Position numbers and translations under genes: made by a program | Part shown: one piece after another, positions 26,301 through 38,605 of the stretch | How the letters are laid out: each line of letters begins with the position of its first letter | Position numbering within the stretch: position 1 is the stretch's first letter | NCBI GenBank assembly: GCA_009869945.1 | Contig: WIXG01000111.1 | Span: 124,001 to 188,000, forward strand | Source: Mesaphorura yosii | Lineage: Eukaryota > Arthropoda > Collembola > Poduromorpha > Tullbergiidae | DNA length: 64,000 nucleotides | Direction: 5' to 3' | The notes under the pieces: generated by a model | Told to the model about the DNA's origin: nothing | What the model saw: the letters and a program-made list of their open reading frames with translations, nothing else | The model's database searches: none

Positions 26301-29300
26301 GAGACTGGGACTTCTCGTTCGCTTTTCGCTGTTCTTTGTCCTTGAGGTATACGAAATACACGATGCTAATTATTTTGTAATCTTCTATTCTTCAGATTCA
26401 CAAAAGATTAATCACTTGACTTCTTCTTACGATAAGCCAAGTCTGCCTGCAATCTGCTGTTAGTTAGCAAGCTGGCATGGGACTAAATCGCGAATGGCGA
26501 ATAGTTGCCGTCAACAAATTCCTAGCAGGCTTGTTTTCTATTGGGCTATTTCTATTGAATGCTTAAAGAATTCGGTATGCGTATGCGGCTTAATGCATGC
26601 TTTGGTGCTGTATTGGCAGTGCGCAAGCCACAATTATTTGTGGTGGCATATCAAATTCACAGAACATAACCTCATACACAGCAAGCAGCAGTTTCTTAGC
26701 TTCAACCGAATCCAAGTCCTCAGTCCTCGGCCGTATTTATTTTTATTTACTTTAATTTCATGGTTTATGGGTGCATTAACAATTACATGCTGATGCATAA
26801 AAATGTAACATTTTTAAACCATGGCGAAAACCACACGTTGAAAAAATTATGCACAACGCAGCGCAGTACAGGAGACAGACACACGAATTCTTGCCATGAA
26901 ACACCTCGAAACTTGTTCAATGATATTTTTTTTCTCAGCGACAAGACAAGGCAAGGTTTTAAATTATCCTGATTTAAGTCTAGTCTACCTGCCCGGCGCG
27001 AATATGCGTTTAACGAAATTGCCATTGCGTGCGCTGTGAATTGAAATTGAGCGATCAAGTACGCAAAAATATCATCTTATAAACTAGCCAATGTAATAAA
27101 ATAGCACGGCATTGATTGACAATCAAATAAATGGGAAAAAAATTAGTTATTAATTCGCAATAATTCAAATCCTCATTTTTTGCACTTGTTTCAAGTTTAT
27201 TGATGAAGTGCATGAAGCATGATGCGTGTTACCTTCAATATTAATGCATAAAATCATTAATGCACTGCGAGACTGTGACTGCCATTGTAATTTTGAATCG
27301 AATGACATCATGCATCGCGAAGCGACTCCAGCATTGAAGTATTCGTGCTAGCATGAAGATCGTAAAAAATGTGCCCATTAGAATCAAATCACGTTTGAAG
27401 AAGCACTGGCATAATGGCAAGTGGCAACAGCTAATAGCACACAGCACACGTGGCTCATAAAAGATGACAAGATATAATAGACTACCAGGAAGATGAAGTA
27501 TGGGTTAGCTTTTCCAGCTAAGAGCTAACTTATGAATATTAATTGGAATCAAAATGACTCTTGGCTTGGGACTCCAATGCTGCTGTCTGCCATATTCGCT
27601 ACTTTTATTGCTGTTGTGAATCTTGAATCAATTCAAATCTATAAATTGGCAACACTCATCTCTTCTCCCTTCAGTTAAATTGGTCGACCCAATAAATTCA
27701 AATTCAATGCGAATTCCTTTCTTTGTTTTCGAGTTTGCGTGCATGAATGGCTCACACCGTAAATATTTACATATCAAATTTCTGAGAAACCAATCACAAG
27801 AATGCAATTCATAAGCGAGCGAGTCGGGACTCGTTTAAATGAGATGAGAATATTCTTAGACGCTTAGTCAAGCCAGCACAACCACAACCGGGAGATCAAA
27901 TTAATTCAAGTCCCGCACGGCAGGAAATAACTGGTTTGATTTCAATTAAAATTAATAAGAAATTCCCAATTCACGTTCGCACTTGCAATTCGCATCGAGT
28001 TCGTGCTCTCACATAAACAAGGCCTGGGACAATTAGTCGACCATAACAAGCGTCATAAAATTAAGCACAAGTAATTTGAGTCAAGCCGAAGAAAACGGTC
28101 AAAAGCCCTCGGCTACCACTTCATCGTATGCTAAAGCGAGACTGAATCCGGGATTAATCTAGACACTCGTCAGCCGTTACAAGACAACACACTCTCATTG
28201 ATTGTTGGATTGTTTATTTGAGATTCTCAAGATAAACACGTAATAAAGATAGTATCGTCCGTCAATCTTCAATCTACAACGCTATAAATTGCAATTAGTT
28301 CGAAAGAAATATGAGCGAGGGTTTGTTTGCATTTGGAATATTGTCTGTATTAATGAAATGAACTTCGTGATTGTTTTTCCATCATCGCACGGGTTCAGCG
28401 TACGCGTACGAGCATACGAAGCTCAATGCTCACGTGTTCCTCGTCATCGTTCGCATTCGCAGGCGATTAAGATAAATGACGGACATTAAGTTTGTGCTAA
28501 CCTATGCGAATGAGAATGGCGAATTATATCATCTATGCAAATATTATGCTTTGCACTCGAAGCATAATAATAGCCCGTGTCTTGCCAGTGCAGTGCCCTG
28601 CTGACAACAATGAGCATTCGAGTTCACGTATGCATTCGCTGAAACATTTCTCATTTCTCTAACCGACGCAACGCATTATGCATGACCTGAAGCGAAAACT
28701 AAAATTAAAAATGCATTGTACTGTGGACTTGAGATACGCTACGCACTGAGCACACGAGACGTTGAGAGTGATTGTTACGTTCAACATTTCCTGTTTCTGT
28801 GATATGTGACCATCAATCAGTCTATTCACCCATCCATTCATCCTCCTCATTATTCGAAAACACGCAATCCGAAATCCAAGCTAATAAAATCCATGTCGGC
28901 TTTACACTCAACTCAGCGACAACGGGAACGAACGAACCAGGAACCAATGACTAGAATCGTAAAAAGTAAAATTGCCTTGGCCTGGCTTGGCCCTGAACGC
29001 GAAAAATTGCGATCGAATCACGCAAAACGCCAACGCAAAATTCATAAAATTTTTACGGTGCACCGGATCGTAAAGGAATGTACGAAGGCGAAGATCAAAT
29101 GATGATGACGTGATTCGGCTCGGCGCGACGGTGAATGGCAAAGTGAAACGGTGACGAGGATCCTAAAAATAATCTTTGAAGTTCCGCAAGCAATAAAATG
29201 CCAGAACTGACGAGAAGAGGAGAAAATTACTGTACTTTGCAAAATGAAATCTCGCACTACCTCGCGAAGTAGGCGAATTAAAAAAACAAAAGCAATGCAC

Positions 29301-31055
29301 TCGGAGCCAGCTGCAGTGTCTGCAGGTCTCTCGTCTATGCGATGACGATGAGATGACACATCTCATGAGTTATGATGATGAGATGATATGTTTTGTCTTT
29401 TTCGCACATGCGTGCTTTTCAGGTTAGTTCTTTTCCTGCTCTTTGTCTTGACTGGCATGCCCGCATGGTAGACAATAGGTTAATAACTTGAAATGCGCGT
29501 TCCCGTTACTTTTTGGAAGGAATGATTGAATGACGAGTCATGAACCAGTGCGAGCGAGTGCGAGTGCATCAGTTACACTTTCGTAGGCCTTTGGTTTTGG
29601 TTAAACATGACCATTAAACAATTCAAGATTAGATTACGCTGTTCATGCATTCACTTGCGCCGTTGTCTTAATGGAAATCCTTAATGAAATGAAAGTCATG
29701 CTCTATCAGAAGCAGAAGCAGATGCGAACGAGCTAAAGTCAAGTGACAAGAGACAGAAAGACTAAACAAAAACTACGAAAAGTGCAAATTCAGCTGAAAA
29801 CCCCAACTCAGAAGCCCAGAACTGATAAACACGCTAATTCACACCAAAAAATGTTGATCGATCTTCTCCTTCGTGATGATGATGATCATCATCATTGAAT
29901 CTTTGAACCGCCGCCTCGGCCTCGATGCATGCGACGAACAAGGAACGATCTCAGATCGTGTCTTCTGTCATTTGCTTGTGCATCTTGAAATTATCACTTG
30001 TCGCAAACTTTCCCTTCTTGCATGAAGCTTGCGCTTCCTTCTTGATCGACTGTGAGTTGCGCGTACGCGCACAATTCGTGTATGGTGCATAAATGGCCAT
30101 TAATAACGTAATTAGAATCCTCAGCCTCCATACTCTAGTACCTCACCAACAGTGCGAAAAGAACACGCACGTGCAAGCGCAATTTCTAACTTTGAAGATT
30201 TATGCTTTTGTTTTTATTACACGCAGGGAGTGAGTGATGATTTCAGCGACATGTTCAATGATCATAAAATGAAATCACGCAAATCTCAGAACAAAATGAC
30301 TTAAATCAAAGTCAAAGAAAGCCATGTAGCACGATTCAGTCGTTAATTCAAAACAAACGAATGATTGCGAATAATTGAGTAATCTCAGAGTAAGGAAAGT
30401 GAATGACCGAATTAGACAATGTAGATTTGGAAAAGGATTACCTTAAGAGTTCTAAGAGCAAAAATCCGAATCATTCAGAGGCACTGAGTTGTCTTAATTA
30501 AAAGACATGTAGAGTCAGCGTCGGTTTACATAAGGAAATGAAAATAGGAAGAACTTGTCCTGAGACAATTGTTCCTCATTGTTGTGCTGTTGTAAATTGT
30601 TTCCAGGCAAATTGTTCGATTGTTCCTGACAAATTGCTAGTAAAGAAATGTCCCTGATGGGATGTGCGTGAACAACACAAGAGCAAAAGAGTTTCCAGCT
30701 ATTCAGCCTTGCATGAGGACTGATGGACTGATCTGAACGTGCATCTATTGCCATCTCGTCGAGCGTCAAACTTTGATAAGCACCTTATCGCTAACTTCAT
30801 GCACTTATTTAACAAAGCCAGTTTTCCACTGCACTTTAGACCGTGATGTGGTGTGGCACGAACCTGTCACGCATATCTAATCAATAACTAATCGGACTCA
30901 TCCTGGGCATACTGAGCAAAACGTCATGGAATATGATCTGCAGCTTTAATCATCAGATGTTCAAGTCGAGAGCGCCAAACAGAAACACAATGTGCTTTCT
31001 ATCTTCTACGTGATAACATTCTATCTAGCAAAACTAACAATAAATTATTACTTAC
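20391..31055 (-). other. ssh: 10.7 kb gene-free stretch, probable first intron of slingshot
   Basis: I found no conserved exon on either strand across this interval. Open frames are short and scattered. The acceptor next to the slingshot head exon (ttttag at its right edge) and the ATG/gtaag donor at 31055 are phase-compatible, so the simplest reading is one large first intron. Large first introns often hold enhancers and alternative promoters. Visible local structure is limited to short GAT/ATC and CAG/CTG palindromic runs and AT-rich blocks with many CAATT/GCAATT words. Confidence 0.45.
29876..29895. repeat. 20 bp perfect palindrome of GAT/ATC triplets
   Basis: Ten bases on either side of the GATC centre (between 29885 and 29886) are perfectly complementary, made of repeated GAT triplets meeting ATC triplets. 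It could form a cruciform, or be a simple triplet repeat that happens to be symmetrical. Confidence 0.7.
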
Positions 31056-31058
31056 CAT
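31056..31058 (-). CDS. ssh: Candidate slingshot start exon (ATG only, followed by donor)
   Basis: On the minus strand an ATG (31058-31056) is followed directly by GTAAG. Spliced to the head exon at 20390 it gives M-GGSSFSYSSS in phase. The same arrangement (start codon at the last bases of an exon) is seen in the fibrillarin gene and in the RRxS protein gene at 45.7 kb, which supports it. There is no transcript evidence, and another start in the 20-32 kb stretch is possible. Confidence 0.4.
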
Positions 31059-32729
31059 GAATGTTTCCATTTCGCTCTTGGAATTTAAGTTTCCAAGCAG
31101 GCCAATCTTGCCAACAAAGCACACTCCCACTCTTCAACTCCAATTGCGACGTTTTCTTTAGGACATTTGAGATGAATTTCTCTTCAACTTCGGATCCTAA
31201 CTGAACCTAGAAAGCTTTAAATTGCTATGCTAGGCAAGTACTTGATCAAATCTTTGTCAAAGTAAAGTGAAGTAGCACAGAAGTGTGTCAAAGCTGAGCT
31301 GATACGCATGAGACAGCTAAGAAGTCAATGGTTTCAATCGAACTGAATTCATTCTGGGTTCGTTTGAGCTTCCTGTGTGTAATCTGTCAATGGAATAAAA
31401 CAAACAACAAATTGATAAGTAATAGCAGTATAGCAGGATGCAGTCGACTCTCAGGTAAGAGAGCCTTGCTCTAACTAAAAGTCATTATAGCTGTATGTTT
31501 AATGCTACTATCAACTTCTTACCTCCGAATCTCCAACCTTATCAGTTGAAATGAAGCCAAGTTAGACTTGTGTGTTCATTGCGTCTCGCCAATAACTCAC
31601 AGACAAATGATCTGACTAGTTGACCAGTTCCTTAAATAATTACACCATTAACTTGATTCCCAGCAACACTGAAACTTCGAGTGAATCACTGACTGGTGAC
31701 TCTTATCAGCCATTTTGCCAATAAAATGATCATCAGTCATTGTTGAGTTTCCTTTTCTCCTATTGTTGTCTCTTGCAATTTTTGTACAGAAAAACCTTAA
31801 CGAAGTCCTTTTCTTGAGCTCCTTTCTTGTTGGCTGAGCTGAACAGCGCTGCTCACTGCAACTGCTGCCTTGTCCTTATTCTTAATTTTAATAACACATG
31901 AAGTAATAACTCGTCGACGACTCCAATTGCTGAGATTACACTCTATTGTTATGATATAACTAACAACATGTATGTTAAGAAAAGATACCTTTACCACTGC
32001 GCTCGCTACACTCCACACTCCACTACCTCCACTACTACCTTCTTCCGTCTATCTTTTCGCAAATTGCAGCAGCGCAGCGCAGCAGCCAATAAAGGATTTG
32101 ACCAAGATAATTGAGAATCCTGCTCGAGTGTATTGTTGTGATGATCCTACTTTGCTCTACGCTGTACTGAGCGCATCTCGTCGATCTTGTTCATCTACTG
32201 TCTTGTCCGCCTGTCGTGGTCTGCTTTTACTCTGTTTATGTTTTTGCGATTATTGTGGCAACTGGCAATGGTATGGGGTTCGTTCGGATTCAACACTCGA
32301 GCTCGATCGAGTACATAGCACAAGCAGCAGCAGATGAGGTATTATTATGCGAAAATGTAACGTAACCCTTTGAATATACTTCGTGTTATCACTCTTGCTT
32401 GCCTTGCTCTCAAATTGAAAACATCTGGTTGTGTATATGCGAGCCAGCTACGAGACTCAAAGAGACACCTATGGCTGTGATGGTGAGAGTGGATCTTGTC
32501 AACTCTTTTTGCACATGGTTAAACACTGAAAGGCGGAATTCTGAGCTTGAATCTTGAGTCGGCTGCGGAATACTTGTCATATCAGTGATATCAGCTGTTT
32601 CTAAGTTGGAGTTGAACCATATCGAGGAAGTCCCCATTGATCCTTGAAGTCAGTACAACACAGAGTTCGGCGCTGTCTGTATCAACGTATAATTCCGCGG
32701 ACTTCAGTGAACGAAAGCAAGCAGAAAAA
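31059..32729. promoter_or_regulatory. Putative divergent promoter region between slingshot and DENR
   Basis: The interval lies between the candidate slingshot start (-) and the DENR start (+). It contains CT-rich and trinucleotide-rich stretches near 32.0 kb (ACT/CCA runs) and no conserved coding exon. An open frame at 31972-32337 is low-complexity and looks non-coding. Confidence 0.35.
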
Positions 32730-33717
32730 ATGGCCAGCATTTCAGAGTAAGTAACACCGATAGAACGTTTGCAAGCGAACGTCGATAGAAAGGGATTCCA
32801 TTTAATTTTGCATCCATTAAAAAGGTCTGCGAATCGGACCGCTTCAGAGCCAGACACAGAGAATGCGGGTGGTCAATCTCAAGAGGAGTCTGATGTCACA
32901 GAGAAAAGATCCGTGGTAGACGACAATGAAGGAACCGAAGCCAAAGAAGCAGCTGATACGCAGGAGACTGAAGCCCCACCGCCGATCAGTTACCCTTTAC
33001 AGATTACTTATTGCGGGAATTGTGGGCTTCCACCAGAGGTGACTCATGTTGTAGCGTGGCCCGTTCGAGCCGCTGGCTTGATTTAAGTTACAAAACGTTC
33101 TTTCTTGCAGTACTGTGAATACTTTCCTGATTATGAAAAGTGCCGAAAGTGGCTCGAAGTGAACTTACCCAGTCATATGGAAAGTGTAAGTACTTTTGAC
33201 GAATTTTGGCTTCTTGGCGAAGCACGGTGAACTTGCTTACGATATGTATCTTTAAATCTTCAGCTATCAGTGGGTGGTGGAGGAGAGGAAGATGTCAAGA
33301 AAGGTCGTCAGAAACGTGGAGGGAAAGGCTTAGTCAAACCAAAGAAACCTGGAAAGTCCGGTCCAAAGCGGATCTGTTTATCAAGAGCTCCTCGTGGGAA
33401 AAAGAAATCGGTGACCGTCATAACAGGATTAGCATCTTGTGGAATTGACCTAAAAGCTGCCGCCAAGTTTTTGGCAACCAGATTTGCTTGTGGTGCTTCA
33501 GTGACAGGCGACGATGAAATTGTAATTCAGGGTGATGTCAAAGATGATCTATTTGATGTTCTACCTGAGAAATGGCCGGAGGTGAGAGCTCTCGTCTCGT
33601 GTGGCTCATTTTCATTTCTTGAGTCATTTTATGTCATTCTCACGAGTCCTATATCCTCTTTCTTTGTTTCAGATCGATGAAGACACGATTGATGATTTGG
33701 GCGATCTTAAACGCTAA
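32730..33717 (+). CDS. DENR: Density-regulated protein DENR
   Basis: Five exons: 32730-32746, 32825-33038, 33111-33185, 33264-33581, 33673-33717, giving 222 residues (human 198). DENR pairs with MCT-1 to recycle 40S subunits and help re-initiation after upstream open frames. Seen here: a non-conserved acidic N-terminus; the zinc-binding-like segment YCGNCGLPPEYCEY with PDYEKCRKWLE; a basic glycine/lysine hinge (KRGGKGLVKPKKPGK); and the C-terminal SUI1 domain with SRAPRGKKKSVTVITGL, GIDLKAAAKFLATRFACGAS and DEIVIQGD, ending DDLGDLKR. The first exon holds only 17 coding bases. Splice phases agree throughout. The lengthened N-terminus (about 40 extra residues rich in E, D and T) accounts for the size difference. 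Confidence 0.96.
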
Positions 33718-34378
33718 TCATGATAAGCATTCAACCATTTTGTACTAAAAATTATTATCCATAATTATTTATGCAAATCTGAGTAAAAATTGCGTGGACC
33801 AATTGTGCCGAATGCCGAATCACATTTCCAGGCCCGTGTTTAAACTGTTTCATGTCTGATTGCGTACTTTATTGCGTAGCTTTACCAAATGAAAAGTGGA
33901 CAATTGGAACTGGAATCTTTACCCACATAAACACAATAGATTCACCACGTACGCGATTCGCGTCTCAATTCGTGCCTGAGTTAAGCAAAGACGCAATACG
34001 AGTTGCATTTACTTCCAAGGCTCAATCCAGGAAGTAAAACAGAATAGCCAAGCACAATGCCCGATGTACAAAGCAGTAACGTAGCACTTCCAGTTCTACC
34101 AGGCCCAGAACGTGCGCACTGCTGCGAAGGGCGGGTACATGACCATGTGGAATGTAGATGCACGCATAAAACCATAGCGTAGATAGTATGTCCGATAAAA
34201 TTCTATATTTTATTGACAAGAGCGATTAATAATTCGTCAATTAATCCTCCGCGATTGTTGTTTGACAGCCAAATTCGGTAGCAGTTCTCAGCAAGCAATG
34301 CTTTAATGATTTAGTCAAAACCATTGAAAATACTGGTCAATTCTTGTCTGTTAATCTGGTAAGGAGTTCTCCTGCGTC
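33718..34378. other. Intergenic region between DENR and the first HTATIP2-like gene
   Basis: About 660 bp holding the DENR 3' UTR and the promoter of the downstream reductase gene. No conserved exon or clear core-promoter motif is seen. Confidence 0.4.
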
Positions 34379-35337
34379 ATGGGTTCTTCTGGTCCACTCA
34401 CGGCATTTGTATTAGGTGAGAAATGAAATATCGACATCAACGGTTCGATAAGCTGCTTCAGATTGAGTAAAACTAGATGGTCTCAATTTCTCAATATTAA
34501 TTGTCCTAATGGTTTCAGGAGCCACCGGAGAATGCGGCAAGGAGATAGTCAAGGAATTATCAAAGCAGCCATTGATTACATCGGTTACGCTTATTGGAAG
34601 ACGCCAAATTGATCTACCCGAAACCTCGTTTGAAGAGGGAACCGATTACACGAAGTTTAAGCAAGTGGTGGTCGACTTTGATAATTTGGAGGAGCGCTCT
34701 GATGCATTCCAAGGCTTTGACATGGGATTCTGCGCCCTTGGAACAACTATAAAAAAGGCAGGCAACAAGGCAGCATTCTACAGAGTGGATCACGACTACG
34801 TTGTTAATGCTGCAACGATGGCCAAAGCCGGAGGTTGTAAGCACATGATTGTCAGTAAGTCCACTAGCATTCGCACCAGCAAACATTTCGGGATTTTTTC
34901 GGCAGCTGTTGATTTGACCCCAACTTTTACTTGTACAGTTTCATCTACCAGCGCCAACAAAAATTCATTCATTTACTACTCAAAAGTTAAGGGACGAATG
35001 GAAGAAGATGTCACTGCAATAGGGTTCGAACGATTGACAATTGCGAGGCCAGGTGGGTTAAAATAATGCAAATGCCCCTCGCCTCAAATTGTCAAATTTT
35101 TAAACCACGATGCACCATGTTTTTACGTATATCTTAGGCCTTCTTCTGTGTGATCGAGCTGAACAGAGAACTGGCGAGAAGATAATGGGAAGTGTGCTTG
35201 GCACCGTCGACAAATGGAGAAGTACTTGCGTCGAAACGAGCAAAGTTGCTCGAGCATTGGTTGGGAATGCTTTGAAGCCGGCAAGTGGAGCTGTCGAAAT
35301 TCTCGACAATGCTGCGTTGAACAAAGATGGAATTTAA
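34379..35337 (+). CDS. HTATIP2/TIP30-like NAD(P)-binding oxidoreductase, four exons
   Basis: Exons 34379-34415, 34519-34854, 34939-35052, 35138-35337 encode 228 residues. It is an atypical short-chain dehydrogenase of the HTATIP2 (TIP30/CC3) type. The N-terminal Rossmann glycine motif reads GATGECG, followed by SVTLIGRR-like SVTLIGRRQ, a conserved CALGTT block, the FYRVDHDYVVNAA helix and YSKVKG, which fits the YxxxK catalytic pair. The GLL after ARPG matches the family's RPGxLL segment. In mammals the protein affects nuclear import and transcription; its enzymatic substrate is not settled. A second member lies at 52588-53418. The first coding exon has 37 bases. Its C-terminus (after the RPGLLL block) is typical in length for the family. 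Confidence 0.88.
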
Positions 35338-35743
35338 TCGTACTATTCTCATTGTTGTGTTGTGAAACTATAACTGTAGCCTGTTAATCGTCTTGAAGTA
35401 AGCAAATGTTAATTCAACATCGACATGTCTATGTTGTTTGTTGCACCTTAAGCTTTAATTAAAACAACATTGACCACCGAACTATGCAATCAAAACCACT
35501 TATGTACTCTCTGTTCCATTTTAAGACTGTTTTAAAATGTAACTGTTGTTGATAACGATGCGCACAGCTATCGGTATTATTCTATTACAATTGTCACAAA
35601 GCTTATTTTTATAAGTTCTGTTTTCATGATATTTCTCGGAATATTGCGCTATTATATTTGCGATGAGTTGAAAAATTTTATTACAGTAAGTAAATACTCA
35701 GCCAATTAATTTAAACCGATCTGTAGTACTATTAAGAATTTAT
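35338..35743. other. Convergent 3' region
   Basis: About 400 bp between the reductase (+) and the glyoxalase-fold gene (-). TTTATT at 35677-35682 reads as AATAAA for the minus-strand gene. Confidence 0.45.
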
Positions 35744-36130
35744 TTAACTACCATAATACGCAATCTCAATCAAATTCTGATCCGGATCCCGAAGATAAAC
35801 TGAATTCATGGGCCCCAACGCGCCAGTTCGCGGAACAGGACCTTCAACAATTTCCACGTTTATGGACCTCAGATAGATCTGCCATTCTTGCAAGGGTTGG
35901 CTGCTGACAAAGCACAAGTCCGCCGATCCGGGCGTCGGTCTGTATGCGTGTGGCTTGAATTCAGCACCCGATTTATGAATGTTAATTTTGTGGTTGCCAA
36001 ACTGCAATGCGAGTCGACCTTCCCCGAACGTCACCAGTTTCATTCCAAGAACCTTTGTGTAAAATTCCACTGCCTTATCGATGTCGACCACAGTAATGAC
36101 AAAATGATCAAGACTTGTCACGGAACACAT
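35744..36130 (-). CDS. Glyoxalase-domain protein, GLOD5-like (VOC superfamily)
   Basis: A single-exon coding frame of 128 residues. ATG 36130 directly follows an acceptor-like gctcag, so a non-coding first exon is likely. The whole protein is one VOC (glyoxalase I/bleomycin-resistance) fold with two beta-alpha-beta-beta-beta units: LDHFVITVVDIDKAVEFYTK then VLGM, and DLCFVSSQPLQEW followed by SVYLRDPDQNLIEI. The first-unit histidine (LDHF) and last-unit glutamate (LIEI) are the usual metal ligands of the fold. The VEGPVPRTGALGPMNSVYLRDPD segment matches the family I know as GLOD5. The substrate is unknown; glyoxalase I activity is not implied. The frame is open further upstream only through a GTG codon. 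Confidence 0.88.
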   Translation of the reverse strand: MCSVTSLDHFVITVVDIDKAVEFYTKVLGMKLVTFGEGRLALQFGNHKINIHKSGAEFKPHAYRPTPGSADLCFVSSQPLQEWQIYLRSINVEIVEGPVPRTGALGPMNSVYLRDPDQNLIEIAYYGS

Positions 36131-37943
36131 TTTCTGAGCGTTTTGCGTCACAGTCGCTGTCACAATATATCCTGTTCAAACGAAGCAAGATATCATTACG
36201 GACCAGGCCGGAAGAATGAAGAAGACGTACGTCAAAGTCAAAGGGTAAAATGTTTTTCCATTTTAAACAAATGGAGCGTGAACGACATGGCCGTATTGCA
36301 ATGAATGAAAAGGCAAGACAAAAAGAGTGATGCCCTCAACTGGAACAAAGGCTAGTCGTGCGGGTCTTCACTCGTCAATGAATCAGAGAAATAATGAAGC
36401 TACACAGGAAATTAAAATCTGTTATTTACCTTTAGCAAATTGCAAATGCAATTCCAATGCCGGTGGAATTGGACCACGCGTAGAGATATTTGCTTCAAAC
36501 CTCACGTGCCCTGCGGAATTCTAAGCGAAGAAAGTGTTCAGTGCGCTATAATTCCAGATGAATCAACAACCAAAGGTTATGTAACCATATTTCAGTTCAA
36601 CCTCAGATTCAAGTTCAACTCAAGGACGACAAAAAATTGCCCTTGAATTGTATCGCATTTTACGAGCTGAACTTTCTCTAACTTTGGGTTCTTGTGTGAA
36701 TGAATGAATGACATGAATTCCAGTTACTCCTTGTCCAGTGCTTTGAAAATTTATGCAAACTGCCTTCTTCGAAAGTGCCAGTCGTAAATTCCATCTGCCA
36801 ACAGCTTGCAGTTTGGCTTGGCAAATGGTCCGTCATCTCGCATCTGCTTTTATCTACTGCTATCGCAGAAAAATAGAATTTCCACTCCATGGAGTGTTTC
36901 GTACTTGAAAATTAGACAAAGAGCAAAGTTCCCATAATCATTGCCATTGTCATTGCATGATCCATACAAATTAGAATAAAACAGGCCCATATGTTGAACT
37001 TTTAAACCTCTCCGGCTCTCCTCCATTACAATTACGGCGTACGGCAGTGCCCGTAGAAGAATTCATTACCATATTTGAATAATTTAGCGGCTCTCATTAT
37101 TTCATTTTTTGCTCCACTTCGGTGTCCACGTCCACCGGGGAAAGTAAGTGAAAGCCCTCCCATTGAAATGTGATCTTAACCATCTCAAGCAGCAGCCGTG
37201 TATCCTCATTACTTATTTATGTGCCCTGCTTAATCTGGCATGAAACTGAGACCTTTGCTTTGCCTTGGCTTCCTGTTTTCTTGGAATTTTCCTATCCCAC
37301 GGGCCACGGCATTCCGACTGCATTCCCATGTTCTGGGCCGTGGTAAGCTGGTACTTGAATGTTCACTTCATTATGTGACTGTGAACTTTCTCTGTTTACT
37401 TTTCCTCTACTGCTTTCTTTTGCACACTCGTGGCAAGGCTCCACGCTCGGACTCTGAGCTGGGAACCTTTTAATGAGCATGTAATACAGTACACAAGGTA
37501 CGACATGCATTGCTTTTATCTTGAAAACACACCCCGGGCCAGGCCAGCCTAGGCCGCCAAAAGAAAGAAAGAGGGAGACAGGGAATGGCGAATGGGCGAA
37601 ATGACGCGGACGAGAACTGGCAAATGAACAAGATGAAATTAGACGCCAAGACACTCACTTCCTGAGCGCTCAGTTTCAGTTTCGACATTTCCAGTATTCT
37701 CTGTTCACCCATTCGCCTGCAGAAAACATGTTTATTCAATTTATTCGATAAAAGGAAATTCGAAAACACGACACGGCCCAGTGACAACGCCAGTCTCGTT
37801 CGAGCCCTCATTTTCACTTGACACGTCATATATTTCTCTTTCACCAGCACAAAGAACAAATAGCTAAGAACACAAAAGCACAAGTAAATTAGCATTCGAA
37901 TAGCAGTTTTCAATTTCAATTTAATTTGTAATCACTATTCAAC
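36131..37943. other. Non-coding stretch between the glyoxalase-like gene and the first cysteine-motif gene
   Basis: No conserved coding exon. The left part may hold a 5' exon and promoter of the minus-strand glyoxalase-like gene. An ORF at 37240 starts with a signal-peptide-like run (MKLRPLLCLGFLFS) but continues into unconvincing sequence. Confidence 0.4.
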
Positions 37944-38605
37944 ATGAAGGAGGTACTCTATATTCAATTTGTGAACTCTGTCGCGATATTTGCGCTGCTC
38001 TTGGCGTCTGTACGGGCCGATGGAGTGACGCCAATAAAAGACATGCCTGTCACGCTCTTGAAAACTGGAGCACGTACTTTCGCCGGGCTACAGGCTGGAT
38101 CACCGTTGGTGGCGGTACAAGAAAAGCCCCGTCATAGCCAGCATGAGATAACGGAAGACGACGACAGGATATTGGCCGCCATCCTAAGGAAGGCCGAGGA
38201 AAAGCAGCAGGTGGCCGAGGCTGCGGCTGCAGGAGACGCCGGTGAGTACGAAGACGACGAGAAAGACTACTACGAGGACGACGAAGATGACGACCGTTGT
38301 CCGGAGGAAGGTGAGATTTTCTTCGAAAAGAGTGGCCAATGTGTTCCACGAATATGCCCCACCGGAACACGAAGAGACCTTGAAACTGGATTTTGCCACA
38401 AGAAACTCACAGGCTTGAGGCGTCATGGGATGGCCGGATGGTCGTACTCTCCCTACTACCACAGGTAAATCATACTTGATTTTTTTTTACCAGTCTCGGC
38501 TGGTCTCCATTAAGCCTGATTTTTCTTAATCTTTTCCGTAGGAGCAGTTTTAATAGATTTGCCGCTCCGCGGCCTCGTCTAATGTACCCCAGGTTCAGGG
38601 GGTAA
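37944..38605 (+). CDS. Secreted acidic protein with four-cysteine motif (paralogue 1)
   Basis: Two exons, 37944-38464 and 38542-38605, encode 194 residues. The N-terminus is a clear signal peptide (VAIFALLLASVRA, cleavage expected after about residue 27). A helical charged segment follows (ILAAILRKAEEKQQVAEAAA), then a very acidic Asp/Glu/Tyr run (about residues 97-116), then a cysteine module with spacing C-x13-C-x4-C-x12-C: CPEEGEIFF ... GQCVPRICPTG ... GFC. The tail is basic and aromatic (FNRFAAPRPRLMYPRFRG) and its coding is split by an intron in phase 2. The module resembles arthropod secreted DUF4789-like proteins, but I am not certain of the family. A shorter paralogue lies 1.3 kb downstream with the same module and intron position. 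An extracellular, perhaps cuticular or mineral-binding, role is only a guess. Confidence 0.8.

Noticed and set aside
31972-32337. 121-codon open frame (+), Leu/Ser/Cys-rich
   Set aside because: Low-complexity CT-rich DNA in a promoter region, no splice support and no known domain.
37240-37473. Short frame with a signal-peptide-like start
   Set aside because: Hydrophobic start only; the rest has no cysteine pattern or similarity to the secreted pair next to it.
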